In this document: piece after piece, positions 52,784-61,836 of the stretch | Position numbering within the stretch: position 1 is the stretch's first letter | Layout of the letters: each line of letters opens with the position of its first letter | NCBI RefSeq assembly: GCF_030811685.1 | Contig: NZ_JAUSRF010000022.1 | Coordinates: 28,403-92,402 of the forward strand | DNA: 64,000 nucleotides | Reading direction: 5' to 3' | Source of the DNA: Neorhizobium huautlense | Lineage (GTDB): Bacteria; Pseudomonadota; Alphaproteobacteria; Rhizobiales; Rhizobiaceae | Made by a program: the position numbers and the translations under genes | The notes under the pieces: model-generated | Told to the model about the DNA's origin: nothing | Seen by the model: the letters and a program-made list of their open reading frames with translations, nothing else | The model's database searches: none

Positions 52784-53501
52784 AGGCTCGGGTCCAAACC
52801 TGTCGCCCGTCAATACTATTGTCTTGTTGCCTGGTCTTGATGGCACCGGTCTTCTACTTGGCGATTTCGCGCGAGCGCTCGAAATGGATTTCAAGGTGAT
52901 GACGATAGGTTATCCGCCGGAAATACCCATGGGCTATGATGACCTAATGGCATTTATTCGACCACAACTCCCCGACACCAGCTACATTATCGTTGGTGAA
53001 TCCTTTTCCGGCCCGCTGGCTCTGCAACTGGCTTTAGAGGCGGATGAAAGACTGCAAGGCGTCGTATTAGGCGCATCGTTCGCCCGCGTTGACATTCGTG
53101 CGAAGTGGCTGCTGAAAATACTCGTTCGAGCGGTTTCCCCTCGCCTCGTGCCAATGCGTTTGCTGAAATGGATGCTGCTGGGTAAAAGCGCGACACCTAC
53201 CATCGAACAGCAGCTCAGCGGCGCTCTGTGCACTGTTTCGGCATCCGTTCTCAGCAGACGTGCGAACGTTGCACTGACCGTTGACATGACCGAACAAGGC
53301 CATCGCATCACACGCCCCGTCCTTTACCTTCGTGCCACGCAAGACCGGCTGATCAGCAGGGCAGCTGGGGCCGATGTTGGCCGGATAGCGCAAAGGCTCA
53401 CTATTGAAGATATCAGCGCGCCACATTTCCTGTTCCAAGTGGCACCGGACGAATGCGCGGCGGCAATACAAAAATTCGCAGGATCGATCGATCGGCCTTA
53501 G
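52773..53501 (+). CDS. Alpha/beta-hydrolase
   Basis: A 242-residue alpha/beta-hydrolase-fold protein: oxyanion region LLPGLDGTGLLLGD, nucleophile elbow VGESFSGPLALQL near residue 77, and terminal ISAPHFLFQVAPDECAAAI with the catalytic His. Possible esterase or lactonase. The start at 52773 lies inside the acetyltransferase gene, showing coupling. Confidence 0.85.
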   Translation: MAAKGSGPNLSPVNTIVLLPGLDGTGLLLGDFARALEMDFKVMTIGYPPEIPMGYDDLMAFIRPQLPDTSYIIVGESFSGPLALQLALEADERLQGVVLGASFARVDIRAKWLLKILVRAVSPRLVPMRLLKWMLLGKSATPTIEQQLSGALCTVSASVLSRRANVALTVDMTEQGHRITRPVLYLRATQDRLISRAAGADVGRIAQRLTIEDISAPHFLFQVAPDECAAAIQKFAGSIDRP

Positions 53502-53523
53502 CGAGTGTCTACAATCCAAAGGA

Positions 53524-53919
53524 ATGAAAATGAACGATACAGCAGGCACGCTCGATAAAGTCAGCCTCCCGGCGCAAAAGCAGCTCGAGGCTTACAATTC
53601 GAAAGACATCGTAGCGTTCATGCCTTGGTGGAAAGATGATTGCCAGTATTACGAATTTCCAGACACGCTCCTTGCGAACGGAGCGGCTGAAATCATGGCG
53701 CGTCACATCGAGCGTTTCAAAGAACCTGATCTGTTCGGTACGCTCCTGTCACGCATAGTGGTTGGCAACATTGTCATCGACCACGAGACGGTGACGAGAA
53801 CTTTTCCGGAGGGAAAGGGAGAGATCGACGTTATCTGCATCTACGAGATTGAAGACAGCAAAATTGCCAAGGCTTGGTTTAAAACGAGCGAGCCCAGAAT
53901 GTTCTCGCCAACAGAATAA
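53524..53919 (+). CDS. SnoaL-like protein
   Basis: A 131-residue cone-fold protein (AQKQLEAYNSKDIVAFMPWW, DCQYYEFPDTLLANGAAEIM, ARHIERFKEPDLF). SnoaL/NTF2-like members include hydratases, isomerases and simple ligand-binding proteins. Last gene of the operon headed by RidA. Confidence 0.8.
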   Translation: MKMNDTAGTLDKVSLPAQKQLEAYNSKDIVAFMPWWKDDCQYYEFPDTLLANGAAEIMARHIERFKEPDLFGTLLSRIVVGNIVIDHETVTRTFPEGKGEIDVICIYEIEDSKIAKAWFKTSEPRMFSPTE

Positions 53920-54050
53920 CCTGGTAATGTCGATTGCCGATCTTCCAGGTGATGGCCGCACCACGGCGTAGCTAACCCTATGACATTTTCTAGATTGTAG
54001 ACAGCATACTTACCATGATCGTCATCGGTCGGAAGGGTAGCTGGATAAAA

Positions 54051-54083
54051 GGACTGTTGCCTTGCAATTATTCAGGGCGAACA
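54051..54083 (+). mobile_element. Relic of an IS66 tnpC 3' end
   Basis: GLLPCNYSGRT in frame matches the TnpC terminus LLPWNYSGRT, with corresponding nucleotides ATTATTC-GGG-CGAAC. It marks a second, almost erased IS66 element next to the decaying genes that follow. Confidence 0.6.
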
Positions 54084-54137
54084 GCGCTAAATTCCGCTAT
54101 CTGTCGAAGCCCGCCGGTGATCCTCTCGGCCATTTTG

Positions 54138-54774
54138 ATGACGACACCACGAACATTCGAGGACCAGCGAGCCGTGACGCAGCATATACGGGACGACGCG
54201 TGGAATGCCTGGACACCGGAGCTACTTTTTTATCGCCTGCGACATCAAAGCTCACCGTGGTATGTTGCTGGCGGCTGGGCTTTGGATTTGTGGCACGGCT
54301 ACCAAACCCGTGATCACGAGGACCTAGAGTTCTGCGTGCTATCAGAGGATGTTGATCTATATCGCATGGTCTTATGCGAACTCGAGTTCTTCCAAGTCCT
54401 GAATGGAGCAACTGCCCATCTTGCCCCGGCAACGACGCCTCTACCGAACGTCTCCCAAATTTGGGGGGCCGATTTGGACAACCAATGCTGGCGCGTAGAC
54501 ATGATGATTGAGCAAGGCACGCTAGATGATTGGTTTTAAAGCGCGACCCTTCGTTCCGTTTGCCAAGATCTGCCGCTGTCCAAAAAACGCCAGGTGGCAT
54601 TCCTTATCTCGCTCCCACTCTTGTCCTTTCTTCAAGGCCAAGCACCTTCGTGACAAGGATATGCAAGACTTCAGTACCGCATTGCCGAAGCTGGACGCTC
54701 AGCAAAGAAGCGATCTGGGGTCTTGGTTGAGGGCGAGGTATCCCGGTCATCAATGGATTTCATCGCTCCAATAG
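54138..54774 (+). pseudogene. Nucleotidyltransferase-like gene with two frameshifts
   Basis: The N-terminal part (SSPWYVAGGWALDLWHGYQT, RDHEDLEF, RVDMMIEQG-TLDDWF) fits aminoglycoside/lincosamide-type nucleotidyltransferases. At about 54533-54537 the frame stops at DDWF. The family sequence continues in the next frame (LKRDPSFRLPRSAAVQKTPG, GIPYLAPTLVL) and then, near 54632, in a third (FFKAKHLRDKDMQDFSTALP to the end at 54774). Two opposite indels thus disrupt one gene. Possible antibiotic-modifying ancestry, but inactive. Confidence 0.78.
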
Positions 54775-54797
54775 AAGTGCGATCCCCTCTTTTGGCG

Positions 54798-54977
54798 CTA
54801 TTCGTAAGGCTCATCTACCACCGGTGGCTGAAACTCCAGTCCGCGGTTCTCCATGAGCGCTTGTCCCGACCGAAACAAAGGCCATGGGGCTTCTTCAAGT
54901 CGCCGAAGGTTGGCCGCCATCTTCTCAGGATCATCGTCTGTCCCTGAACGGTATGGACCAGCAATCAAGATGAGCAC
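54798..54977 (-). pseudogene. Truncated DUF4406-like gene after nudK
   Basis: Opens at GTG 54977, overlapping the NudK gene end, and reads LILIAGPYRSGTDDDPEKMA, the start of a DUF4406/nucleoside-2-deoxyribosyltransferase-like protein often found with Nudix genes. After ~35 residues it departs from the family and stops at 59 residues, where full proteins have over 100. Probably decayed. Confidence 0.65.
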
Positions 54978-55585
54978 GGGTTAGCCTCCGAAAAAGTCCG
55001 AACAGGAGTAAAAATGTGTAGCGCGGCGTACTGCAAAAGCATGATTGTTTTTGCGTCCCGGATAATCCCGCGAGAGACCATATCCAGCGCATCCTCGATC
55101 GAGGTCTCGAGAACGGCGATATCTTCCCCTTCGTCCTCATTACCGCCACCCTGACCCGCCCGATCATCAGGTTCATATTCTCCCACGAAGAAATGAAGCC
55201 GTTCGGTCACCGAGCCTGGGCTCATAAAAGCATCGAAAATCTGCCGAACCTCGCGCACGCGGAACCCGGTCTCCTCTTCCGTTTCTGCCTTGATCCGTGT
55301 CTCCGGATCGGCATTATCCAGTAACCCGGCAGGTGCCTCGATCAGCAAATCGTCATGGCCGTTTACGAATGCTGGATAGCGAAACTGTCTTGTCAGGATT
55401 ACTTTTCGACGAACGCGATCGTAGAGAAGGATGGTCGCTCCGTTTCCTCGGTCGTAGGTTTCGCGCGACTGCTGTTGCCAACTTCCGTCAGCTCGACGGA
55501 AGGAGAAGTCAGTCTTCTTCAGTATGTACCAGTCGTCAGACAGCACAGTGACCCCGTTCACGCGGACACGATCGGAAATGCTCAT
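54965..55585 (-). CDS. nudK: NudK-like Nudix hydrolase
   Basis: A 206-residue Nudix hydrolase of the NudK (GDP-mannose pyrophosphatase) type. DWYILKKTDFSFRRADGSW at the N-terminus and the Nudix box in IEAPAGLLDNADPETRIKAE-TEEETGF (Glu metal ligands in EEETG) are present. MSISDRVRVNGVTVLSDDWY is the family start. It likely cleaves nucleotide-sugars and overlaps the decayed DUF4406 gene. Confidence 0.85.
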   Translation of the reverse strand: MSISDRVRVNGVTVLSDDWYILKKTDFSFRRADGSWQQQSRETYDRGNGATILLYDRVRRKVILTRQFRYPAFVNGHDDLLIEAPAGLLDNADPETRIKAETEEETGFRVREVRQIFDAFMSPGSVTERLHFFVGEYEPDDRAGQGGGNEDEGEDIAVLETSIEDALDMVSRGIIRDAKTIMLLQYAALHIFTPVRTFSEANPCSS

Positions 55586-55675
55586 TACCTGCTCCAGTTA
55601 CTCGACAAGCCATGTGGATTTTCGTGAGGATTCGTGCAATATCGTGCAGAGTCAAGAACTATTTGCGGGATTGCC

Positions 55676-56437
55676 ATGCTGACGGTTGAACGAAAATCTC
55701 TAATCCAAAAGGTATTGCAACGGGATGGGCGTTTGGTGGCAAAGGCGTTCAGTCAGGAGCTCGGCATTTCGGAAGACACTATTCGGCGCGATCTTCGCGA
55801 GCTTGCAGCAGAGGGTTTGTTGCAGCGGGTCCACGGTGGAGCGCTTCCGGCGTCGGCGGCTGAGGCGGACTTCGCATCACGCCAGGCGACAGCAACCTCA
55901 GCCAAATCGTCCCTTGGCCTCGCCGCTGCTCGATTGATTGCCTCAGGTCAGATCGTTTTCCTGGACGGAGGCACGAGCAACATACAGTTAGCTCGACAAA
56001 TCCCGCGGGATCTGAGAGCGACCGTCATCACGCACAGTCCAAGCATCGCCGTCGAATTGGTTGAACATCCGTCGATCGACGTCGAAATGATCGGCGGTCG
56101 ATTGTTCAAGCATTCTATCGTCACGGTGGGCTCCACCAGCGCTGAAGCCATTGCGCGCATTCGAGCCGATATCTTCTTCATGGGGGTAACAGGCATGCAT
56201 CCCGAGACGGGCGCGACGACAGGTGATGCAGAGGAAGCATCAATCAAACGCTTGATTGCTAGACAATCAGGTGAGACGGTTGTGATTGCTACGAAAGAAA
56301 AACTCGGCGCAGCATCGCCCTATCAAATCGTCCCCTTGAGCGAAATCACAACATTAGTCACTGAACGTCGCGATGATGCCGAACAGCTTCGGCCATTTAA
56401 GTCCAGTACGGTTACAGTCGTCGAGACGGATCATTAG
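55676..56437 (+). CDS. DeoR-family transcriptional regulator
   Basis: A 253-residue repressor. HTH at the N-terminus (KSLIQKVLQRDGRLVAKAFS, QELGISEDTIRRDLRELAAE), then a sugar-phosphate-sensing domain (VFLDGGTSNIQLARQIPRDL, ADIFFMGVTGMHPETGATTG, VVIATKEKLG). Start at 55676. Usually controls carbohydrate genes, but no sugar operon is adjacent. Its 3' end overlaps the convergent LysR gene by 26 bp. Confidence 0.88.
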   Translation: MLTVERKSLIQKVLQRDGRLVAKAFSQELGISEDTIRRDLRELAAEGLLQRVHGGALPASAAEADFASRQATATSAKSSLGLAAARLIASGQIVFLDGGTSNIQLARQIPRDLRATVITHSPSIAVELVEHPSIDVEMIGGRLFKHSIVTVGSTSAEAIARIRADIFFMGVTGMHPETGATTGDAEEASIKRLIARQSGETVVIATKEKLGAASPYQIVPLSEITTLVTERRDDAEQLRPFKSSTVTVVETDH

Positions 56438-57344
56438 ACCCGACGGCGCGCCTCACCACTTCGCGAAACCACTGATGTGCGGGATCGTGCGTGCGCCGAT
56501 CATGCCAATTCACCGTGAATGAGAATTCCGGTATGGAAAATGGCGGTTCAAGGACAATGTTATTACCAGACATGCCAAGCGGTCCCACCGCTCGGCTGGC
56601 TATCGTAAGAATCAGATCTGTGCCCGATACCAAGTTTTGAGCGACACTCCAATGAGGCAGCGCCAGAGCAATTCTCCGGGAAAACCCTAATTTTGCCAGC
56701 GCGACATCTATCTCGTTGCCTCCAACCTCCTTCATGGCAACCAGAATGTGTGGACGCTGCAGGTAGGCCTCCATAGTAAGGGTACCTGATCCTTCATCCG
56801 CATCATCGGCTACCACGCAGACAAACCGTTCGTTGAACAGGACCGAACCTGCGAAGTTTGTGGGGCTTTCGGAAAATACACCGAGCGCCAGATCGACTTC
56901 CCCGTCCATGATCTGCCGGACCATGCCGCTTCGGTCAGAATGGGTGACGACAACGGATACGGCCGGCGCCTCATGTCTGAGCATTGGCATAAGCTGGGGT
57001 AGAAGAACGGCCGAGCCATAGTCCGACATGGCGATCCGGAACTGTCGCACTTCATTCGCCGGGTCAAACTGCTCTGGACCGACGACCATTCGGATCTGGT
57101 GCAATGTGTCTGACAATAGCGGAACGAGTTGCTGCGCCCTGGTGGTCAGCACAAATGTTCCGTCTCTCCTAACAAGCAAGGGGTCATCGAACATATCTCG
57201 CAATCGCGCGAGCGCATGGCTTACGGCAGGCTGGCTCATTCCCAACCTAAGTGATGCGCGAGAGACATGCCGCTCGGCCAAAACCGCATCTAGGACCACC
57301 AGGAGATTGAGGTCGACACCCCTAAGATTATTCACCGTGCTCAT
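56412..57344 (-). CDS. LysR-family regulator (divergent from YdcZ)
   Basis: A 310-residue LysR-type regulator (NNLRGVDLNLLVVLDAVLAE, RHVSRASLRLGMSQPAVSHA). N-terminus of the NodD/DntR group (VDLNLL, FDDPLLVRR). Start at 57344. A short dyad ATGGAT-G-ATCCAT (57380-57392) lies in the divergent gap to the YdcZ gene, its probable target. Confidence 0.87.
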   Translation of the reverse strand: MSTVNNLRGVDLNLLVVLDAVLAERHVSRASLRLGMSQPAVSHALARLRDMFDDPLLVRRDGTFVLTTRAQQLVPLLSDTLHQIRMVVGPEQFDPANEVRQFRIAMSDYGSAVLLPQLMPMLRHEAPAVSVVVTHSDRSGMVRQIMDGEVDLALGVFSESPTNFAGSVLFNERFVCVVADDADEGSGTLTMEAYLQRPHILVAMKEVGGNEIDVALAKLGFSRRIALALPHWSVAQNLVSGTDLILTIASRAVGPLGMSGNNIVLEPPFSIPEFSFTVNWHDRRTHDPAHQWFREVVRRAVGSNDPSRRL

Positions 57345-57419
57345 ATTTCGAATATTATTTAAGAATTTCCATTCTGCAAATGGATGATCCATCATTCTCC
57401 CAGTACGGAGATTAAGTCC

Positions 57420-57893
57420 ATGAACCAACTCTATTTGCTCATCCCCGCTATCATCACCGGGGCGGCTGTCCCCTTCCAAGCGGGTGCAAATGCCGCTCTC
57501 GGGCGCAGCCTCGGCCATCCACTGTGGGCAACCGCAGTTTCGCTGCTTGTCAGCCTCATCTGCATCATACCGATAATGCTTGCCGCTCGGATCGATACCC
57601 CCCTCTTTACTGCCGCGGCTCAGGCTCCACGCTGGATATGGATCGGCGGCCTGGTCGGTGCACTCTATGTCACCGGGGCGCTTATCATCGCGCCAATGTT
57701 GGGTGCAGCGAATTTTATCGTAGCAATCATCCTCGGTCAGTTACTCGCATCGGCCGCATTGGACCAGTGGGGCCTGATGGGCTTCCCGAAACAACCGGTA
57801 ACGCCGACCCGAGTTATCGGGCTTTCCGTCGTATTCGTGGGCATTTTGGTCATGCAGTGGCAGACCATTATCGGTAGCTCGAGCCGTGGATGA
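57420..57893 (+). CDS. YdcZ/DUF606-type DMT transporter
   Basis: A 157-residue protein with five membrane segments of the YdcZ type (ITGAAVPFQAGANAALGRSL, WIGGLVGALYVTGALIIAPM, AANFIVAIILGQLLASAALD). Half-size members of the drug/metabolite transporter superfamily act as dimers. Substrate unknown; controlled by the divergent LysR by inference. Confidence 0.87.
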   Translation: MNQLYLLIPAIITGAAVPFQAGANAALGRSLGHPLWATAVSLLVSLICIIPIMLAARIDTPLFTAAAQAPRWIWIGGLVGALYVTGALIIAPMLGAANFIVAIILGQLLASAALDQWGLMGFPKQPVTPTRVIGLSVVFVGILVMQWQTIIGSSSRG

Positions 57894-57915
57894 CACAGAT
57901 TTGGATAAGCGTACG

Positions 57916-58137
57916 ATGAAAATCCTGCACATTGACACCAGCATTTCGGGCGAGGCCTCTGTAAGCCGCGTGGTGTCTGCCGAAGCCACGGCTCGCCTCT
58001 TGAGACTGCATCCACAGGCACAAATCGCTTACCGGGACCTGGCGTCAGATCCGATCCCACACCTGGATGGGGACAAGAACTCCGGATGCTCTTCATCGCT
58101 GCAGGTAAGGAGGTCGAAGAGCGTCGCGAGAGTGTGA
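57916..58137 (+). pseudogene. FMN-dependent NADH-azoreductase fragment
   Basis: The start MKILHIDTSISGEASVSRVV, continuing ARLLRLHPQAQIAYRDLASD, is the N-terminus of AzoR-type flavodoxin-fold quinone/azo reductases, with the flavin-binding S-x-S-x-S region altered. Family homology ends after about 50 residues and the frame stops at 73; full AzoR has ~200. The downstream part is missing, so this is a remnant. Confidence 0.75.
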
Positions 58138-58342
58138 GCGACGACCGTATGGATCGCTTCAGGTAATGGGTCCGTGTCCTAGCACGAACGATGCTTAATA
58201 CCTTCGAAAGCCCGAAATACGGATGCCGGCATTTAGATCACAGCCAAAAGTTGAGATATTTTCAATTTTATTCACCTTTAATATTTCCACGCGCGTAATA
58301 AGCATACGCTAAATATCTACGGGCACACTGAAGGGCCCTGTA
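58138..58342. other. Gap with no supported feature
   Basis: AT-rich leader of the following GGDEF-EAL gene; possible promoter but no recognisable element. Confidence 0.4.
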
Positions 58343-60298
58343 ATGGACATTGCATCGAAAAAGAACGCGCTGAAGGCATTTCTCACTGTGCCCAATGACA
58401 ATCCGAGCCTGCTCGTCGCACAGTACTGCGCGTTCTCACAGCAGATGCCTATGATGTATTTCATACTGCTCACAAGCACTTGGGCCTTGGCATTAACCCA
58501 TGCTCCCTTTGCGCCGCTTTGGCTGACAATAGGAGTGCCACTGCTTTTCACGGTATGCTGCGCTCTCAGAGTGGCGTTCTGGTGGCAAAACAGAGGGATT
58601 GAGCCAAATGCGGAGATTGCCCATGCCGCGCTTAAACGAACGAACCGCCTGTCCTTCATCATCGCCGTAGCATTCACAATTTGGTCGTTCTCATTGGTGC
58701 CCTACGGCGACGCGTATTCCAGGTCCCATGTCGCGTTTTATATGGCTATCACCGTCATCTCCTGCATCTTCTGCCTGATGCACCTCCGATCGGCGGCCTT
58801 TATCGTCACTGTTATCGTCAATGGCGCGTTTGTGGTTTTCTTTTTCGCGACTGGTCAGCCCACCTTCATCGCCATTGCAATCAACGTTTTGTTGGTGTGC
58901 ATCGGCATGATGTCGATACTCCTGACCAATTACAAAAATTTCGAAAAAATGGTTCTGTCACAACAGCGCAGCGAGGCTTTGAGCAACGAAAACATACTGT
59001 TGGCGAACCAAGATAGTCTTACGGAGCTGCCCAATCGCCGCGCATTCTTCTCGCATCTCGAGTCCGAACTTCGAACTGCGAATGAGGCAGGGACACGTTT
59101 GGCGCTGGGCGTTATTGACCTAGACGGCTTCAAACCCGTCAACGACTTGTACGGTCACTCGGTGGGAGACAAGCTACTCTTAGATGTGAGCCGCCGCCTG
59201 CTTTCGAATATAACAGCCAGCCGAGCGTTCCGTCTTGGCGGGGATGAGTTTGCGATAATTGCTCCGGTGATTCCAGACGACGACGCCCTGGTACAAAATG
59301 CGAACGCGATCTGCGAGCGACTCCGAGCGCCCTACCATATGCCTGAAGGCATTGTTCACGTCTCGGCATCGATGGGTATAGCCGTATTCCCATCTTCGGC
59401 GCTCACACTTGAAGAGCTTTTCGATCGAGCTGACTATGCTTTGTACAATGCCAAAAAGACCCGGCGAGGCAGTGCCGTGCTGTTCGATAAGCAGCATGAA
59501 GAACAAATCAACATAGAGGCGAGAATCCAACACCTTCTAAGACAGGCGGACTCGCAAGCCGAGCTGTCGGTCGTTTACCAGCCAATCGTGGAAGCGGGCA
59601 CCGGGAAGATCCACAGTTTCGAAGCACTGGCGCGATGGAACAGTCCGGTCCTCGGATACGTACCACCTTCCAGTTTTTTCTCTATAGCCGAGCGCGCAGG
59701 CATCGTCAGCACCCTAACCCGCCCGTTACTGCGGCGTGCGCTTTCAGCAGCGGCTGCATGGGATCCGGAAATCAGGCTGTCGTTCAACCTCTCGGCACAC
59801 GACCTCAACACCGCTGAAGGCGTTCTTTCGTTGATCGGGATTGTCGAAAGCAGTGGCTTCGACGCAAAACGACTCGATTTCGAGATCACGGAGACGGCTT
59901 TTGCGCATGATTTCGATCAGATCAAACAGTCCGTCGGTATGTTGAGACTGCTCGGATGCGGGATTTCACTTGACGACTTCGGCACAGGGTACTCCAGTTT
60001 GACAAGACTTCATGCCCTTCCCCTTACGAAGATCAAAATCGATCGTAGTTTCGTAACACAGCTTCATGAGCGTCCCGCTAGTTACAAAATCGTCAAATCG
60101 CTCATAGCGCTGAGCCAGGACATGAGCTTGGATTGCGTCGTTGAAGGGGTCGAGACCGCCGAAGAGCTTGCCGCGCTGATAGACCTCGGTGCTCCGCTCG
60201 TCCAGGGGTACCTGTACTCACGCCCCTTGGACGAATATCTCGTGGGTGAGTACCTGATGGCGCAAACCCGAGGAGTTAAAGATCAGTCGGGGATGTGA
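58343..60298 (+). CDS. Membrane GGDEF-EAL cyclic-di-GMP enzyme
   Basis: A 651-residue inner-membrane protein: about five N-terminal membrane segments (residues ~35-200), a GGDEF domain (DSLTELPNRRAFFSHLESEL, FRLGGDEFAIIAP near residue 295) and an EAL domain (FEALARW near residue 425, ETAFAHDF, DDFGTGYSSL, GVETAEELAAL). Both active sites look intact, so it may make and degrade c-di-GMP. Regulated by membrane or light/oxygen signals, unknown. Confidence 0.92.
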   Translation: MDIASKKNALKAFLTVPNDNPSLLVAQYCAFSQQMPMMYFILLTSTWALALTHAPFAPLWLTIGVPLLFTVCCALRVAFWWQNRGIEPNAEIAHAALKRTNRLSFIIAVAFTIWSFSLVPYGDAYSRSHVAFYMAITVISCIFCLMHLRSAAFIVTVIVNGAFVVFFFATGQPTFIAIAINVLLVCIGMMSILLTNYKNFEKMVLSQQRSEALSNENILLANQDSLTELPNRRAFFSHLESELRTANEAGTRLALGVIDLDGFKPVNDLYGHSVGDKLLLDVSRRLLSNITASRAFRLGGDEFAIIAPVIPDDDALVQNANAICERLRAPYHMPEGIVHVSASMGIAVFPSSALTLEELFDRADYALYNAKKTRRGSAVLFDKQHEEQINIEARIQHLLRQADSQAELSVVYQPIVEAGTGKIHSFEALARWNSPVLGYVPPSSFFSIAERAGIVSTLTRPLLRRALSAAAAWDPEIRLSFNLSAHDLNTAEGVLSLIGIVESSGFDAKRLDFEITETAFAHDFDQIKQSVGMLRLLGCGISLDDFGTGYSSLTRLHALPLTKIKIDRSFVTQLHERPASYKIVKSLIALSQDMSLDCVVEGVETAEELAALIDLGAPLVQGYLYSRPLDEYLVGEYLMAQTRGVKDQSGM

Positions 60299-60335
60299 TG
60301 GCGAAAGCTTGACGTCGAAGAAGTTTGCGCTGACG

Positions 60336-60360
60336 GGAACACGATCAATCCCGCGAGGTT
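60336..60360 (+). promoter_or_regulatory. EcfG-type stress promoter (GGTT -10)
   Basis: GGAAC (60336-60340)-N17-GTT (60358-60360): exact -35 and spacing, G for C at the first -10 position, 28 bp before the DUF6894 gene. Confidence 0.5.
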
Positions 60361-60387
60361 GTGTGCCGGTACGTGCAAGGAGGATGC

Positions 60388-60600
60388 ATGCCCCGGTATT
60401 TCTACAACGTCCGAACCGCAGGTGTTCTCGAAGAGGACAAACACGGGGCCGAATTTCTCACCTACGAACTTGCCTATGAAGAGGCCATTCGCTCCGCTTG
60501 CGAGATAGTTGGCGAGCTGATTGCAACCGGCAGCGTTGTTGACAGTCGGGCTTTTGAAATCACCAACGAGGCGGGAGAGATCCTTGACACCCTCCAATGA
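60388..60600 (+). CDS. DUF6894-like small protein (copy 2)
   Basis: A 70-residue protein beginning MPRYFYNVRTAGVLEEDKHG, clearly related to the protein at 22409. AAGGAGG precedes the ATG, and an EcfG-type promoter lies upstream. Function unknown. Confidence 0.82.
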   Translation: MPRYFYNVRTAGVLEEDKHGAEFLTYELAYEEAIRSACEIVGELIATGSVVDSRAFEITNEAGEILDTLQ

Positions 60601-60940
60601 CGTCGGTCATACGCTTCGAATAGCATCCCCACATCCGAATGCGGCCGCTCAGCTACAGTCCCACGCAAGCTCTCAGCAGTACCGCTGCGGACATCGCCAT
60701 CGGCGACCCCCTCAATGATGGCGTAGGGAGGCTGGCTACCATTAGTAGCTTGCCTTCCGTTCACATGGTTCTTGGGTGCTGAGACGTAGCGAATGCCACC
60801 CACGATCGTGCCGTCGTCCGCATGAAGGAAGTTGGTTGCGGGGTCGACAACGAAAGTCTCGCCAGCGGCCAAGCATTCGATGATTGCGGTCTCGCCGTCA
60901 CCCGACCCGTGGCCTCAATTACCTGCTCTTCATCACTCAT
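60474..60940 (-). pseudogene. Hypothetical gene with probable frameshift
   Basis: ATG at 60940 opens SDEEQVIEATGR. A continuous protein-like frame (DGETAIIECLAAGETFVVDP, ATNFLHADDGTIVGGIRYVS) begins in a different frame about 35 bases later, and no start lies in it except an internal one at 60872. A single-base shift would join them. The far end overlaps the DUF6894 gene on the other strand. No family recognised. Confidence 0.4.
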
Positions 60941-60965
60941 GATTTCCCCCTTGTGTTATCTGGAA

Positions 60966-61340
60966 TCACTTGGACATGTTCGCCGACATCCAATTCGCGA
61001 ATTGCTTCTGAAAGGTTGGCGTCCCGTCTAGGCCTTTCGCCATTCGAGCGCAGGCCTCCCTGACGAACTCGCGGTGCCGGCAGGTCAGACGCCAAGCTTC
61101 GTCCTTATGGATGAAATCCGGACCACCGACGTGTCCGGATAAGTGCGCGAGAATTTCATCTTCCAATCGCCTGAACCTGAGGCCCAGTTCTAGCTCTGCG
61201 GCCTGGATTTTGTCGCGTTGACGGCTTGTTTGCAGCCAGGCGAAGACTGGAGCGATGAGGCGTTGAAACGTCTGTTTGGACCGAGGAGCGTAGGCTGCCA
61301 ATTGGTCCGTGATCGGCGGAGGTGAAACGATTTCCTCCAT
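60966..61340 (-). CDS. Hypothetical helical protein (124 aa)
   Basis: A 124-residue protein MEEIVSPPPITDQLAAYAPR, probably all-helical (KIQAAELELGLRFRRLEDEI, CRHREFVREACARMAKGLDG). No family recognised. Confidence 0.6.
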   Translation of the reverse strand: MEEIVSPPPITDQLAAYAPRSKQTFQRLIAPVFAWLQTSRQRDKIQAAELELGLRFRRLEDEILAHLSGHVGGPDFIHKDEAWRLTCRHREFVREACARMAKGLDGTPTFQKQFANWMSANMSK

Positions 61341-61450
61341 ATCGTCCCCTCTCGTGGTGGTTAACTGTGCGCAAACGCAATCTGTTAACTTTGCGTTAGA
61401 TGCCGATTGGCATTGGTAGCGCGTCGCGGCCAGTTGCTCGGAGTTGGTTC

Positions 61451-61585
61451 ATGCGCGTGCCAGGATCTATCGTCCTATTCGCAATCCCCATTATCGCGGT
61501 TCTGATGTTCGGCGCCTCATTGGCGCTCGACCGGCTAGAAGGGGTCGACCACACCATGACCGGCTCAATCCAGCGCGTACGTTAG
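61451..61585 (+). CDS. Small membrane protein (44 aa)
   Basis: A 44-residue protein MRVPGSIVLFAIPIIAVLMF with one membrane helix and GGAG ahead of the ATG. No family recognised. Confidence 0.45.
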   Translation: MRVPGSIVLFAIPIIAVLMFGASLALDRLEGVDHTMTGSIQRVR

Positions 61586-61595
61586 CAGACGCTTG

Positions 61596-61620
61596 GGAAC
61601 CTCCTAGATCATGAGAAGTT
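61596..61620 (+). promoter_or_regulatory. EcfG-type stress promoter (AGTT -10)
   Basis: GGAAC (61596-61600)-N17-GTT (61618-61620): exact -35 and spacing, A for C at the first -10 position, 31 bp before the next start codon. Confidence 0.5.
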
Positions 61621-61650
61621 GTTAGAGACTGACATGTTCAGGAGGATGTT

Positions 61651-61836
61651 ATGGTTGCTTCGTTTCTCATGAGCGGTTTCGTGGTCTTGGTCCTTGCTGG
61701 CCTCGGGATATGGTTCGCTAAGGGCTGGAACGATGACGACGGTCCGGTCTGCCGGGATCGTGAAGCCAAACGCGAGCAGTGGCGTAGCCGCCAAGCTGAG
61801 CGCGATGAGTGGCGCGATGCATCACGCTACGGATAG
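61651..61836 (+). CDS. Small membrane protein with charged tail (61 aa)
   Basis: A 61-residue protein: one membrane helix (SFLMSGFVVLVLAGLGIWFA) then an Arg/Glu/Trp-rich tail (EAKREQWRSRQAERDEWRDA). A strong AGGAGG site precedes the ATG, and an EcfG-type promoter lies upstream. Function unknown. Its end overlaps the convergent VRR-NUC gene by 15 bp. Confidence 0.65.
   Translation: MVASFLMSGFVVLVLAGLGIWFAKGWNDDDGPVCRDREAKREQWRSRQAERDEWRDASRYG

Noticed and set aside
54015..54137. Upstream extension of the nucleotidyltransferase frame as a real fused protein
   Set aside because: This part encodes the IS66 TnpC end relic; the family homology begins after 54138.
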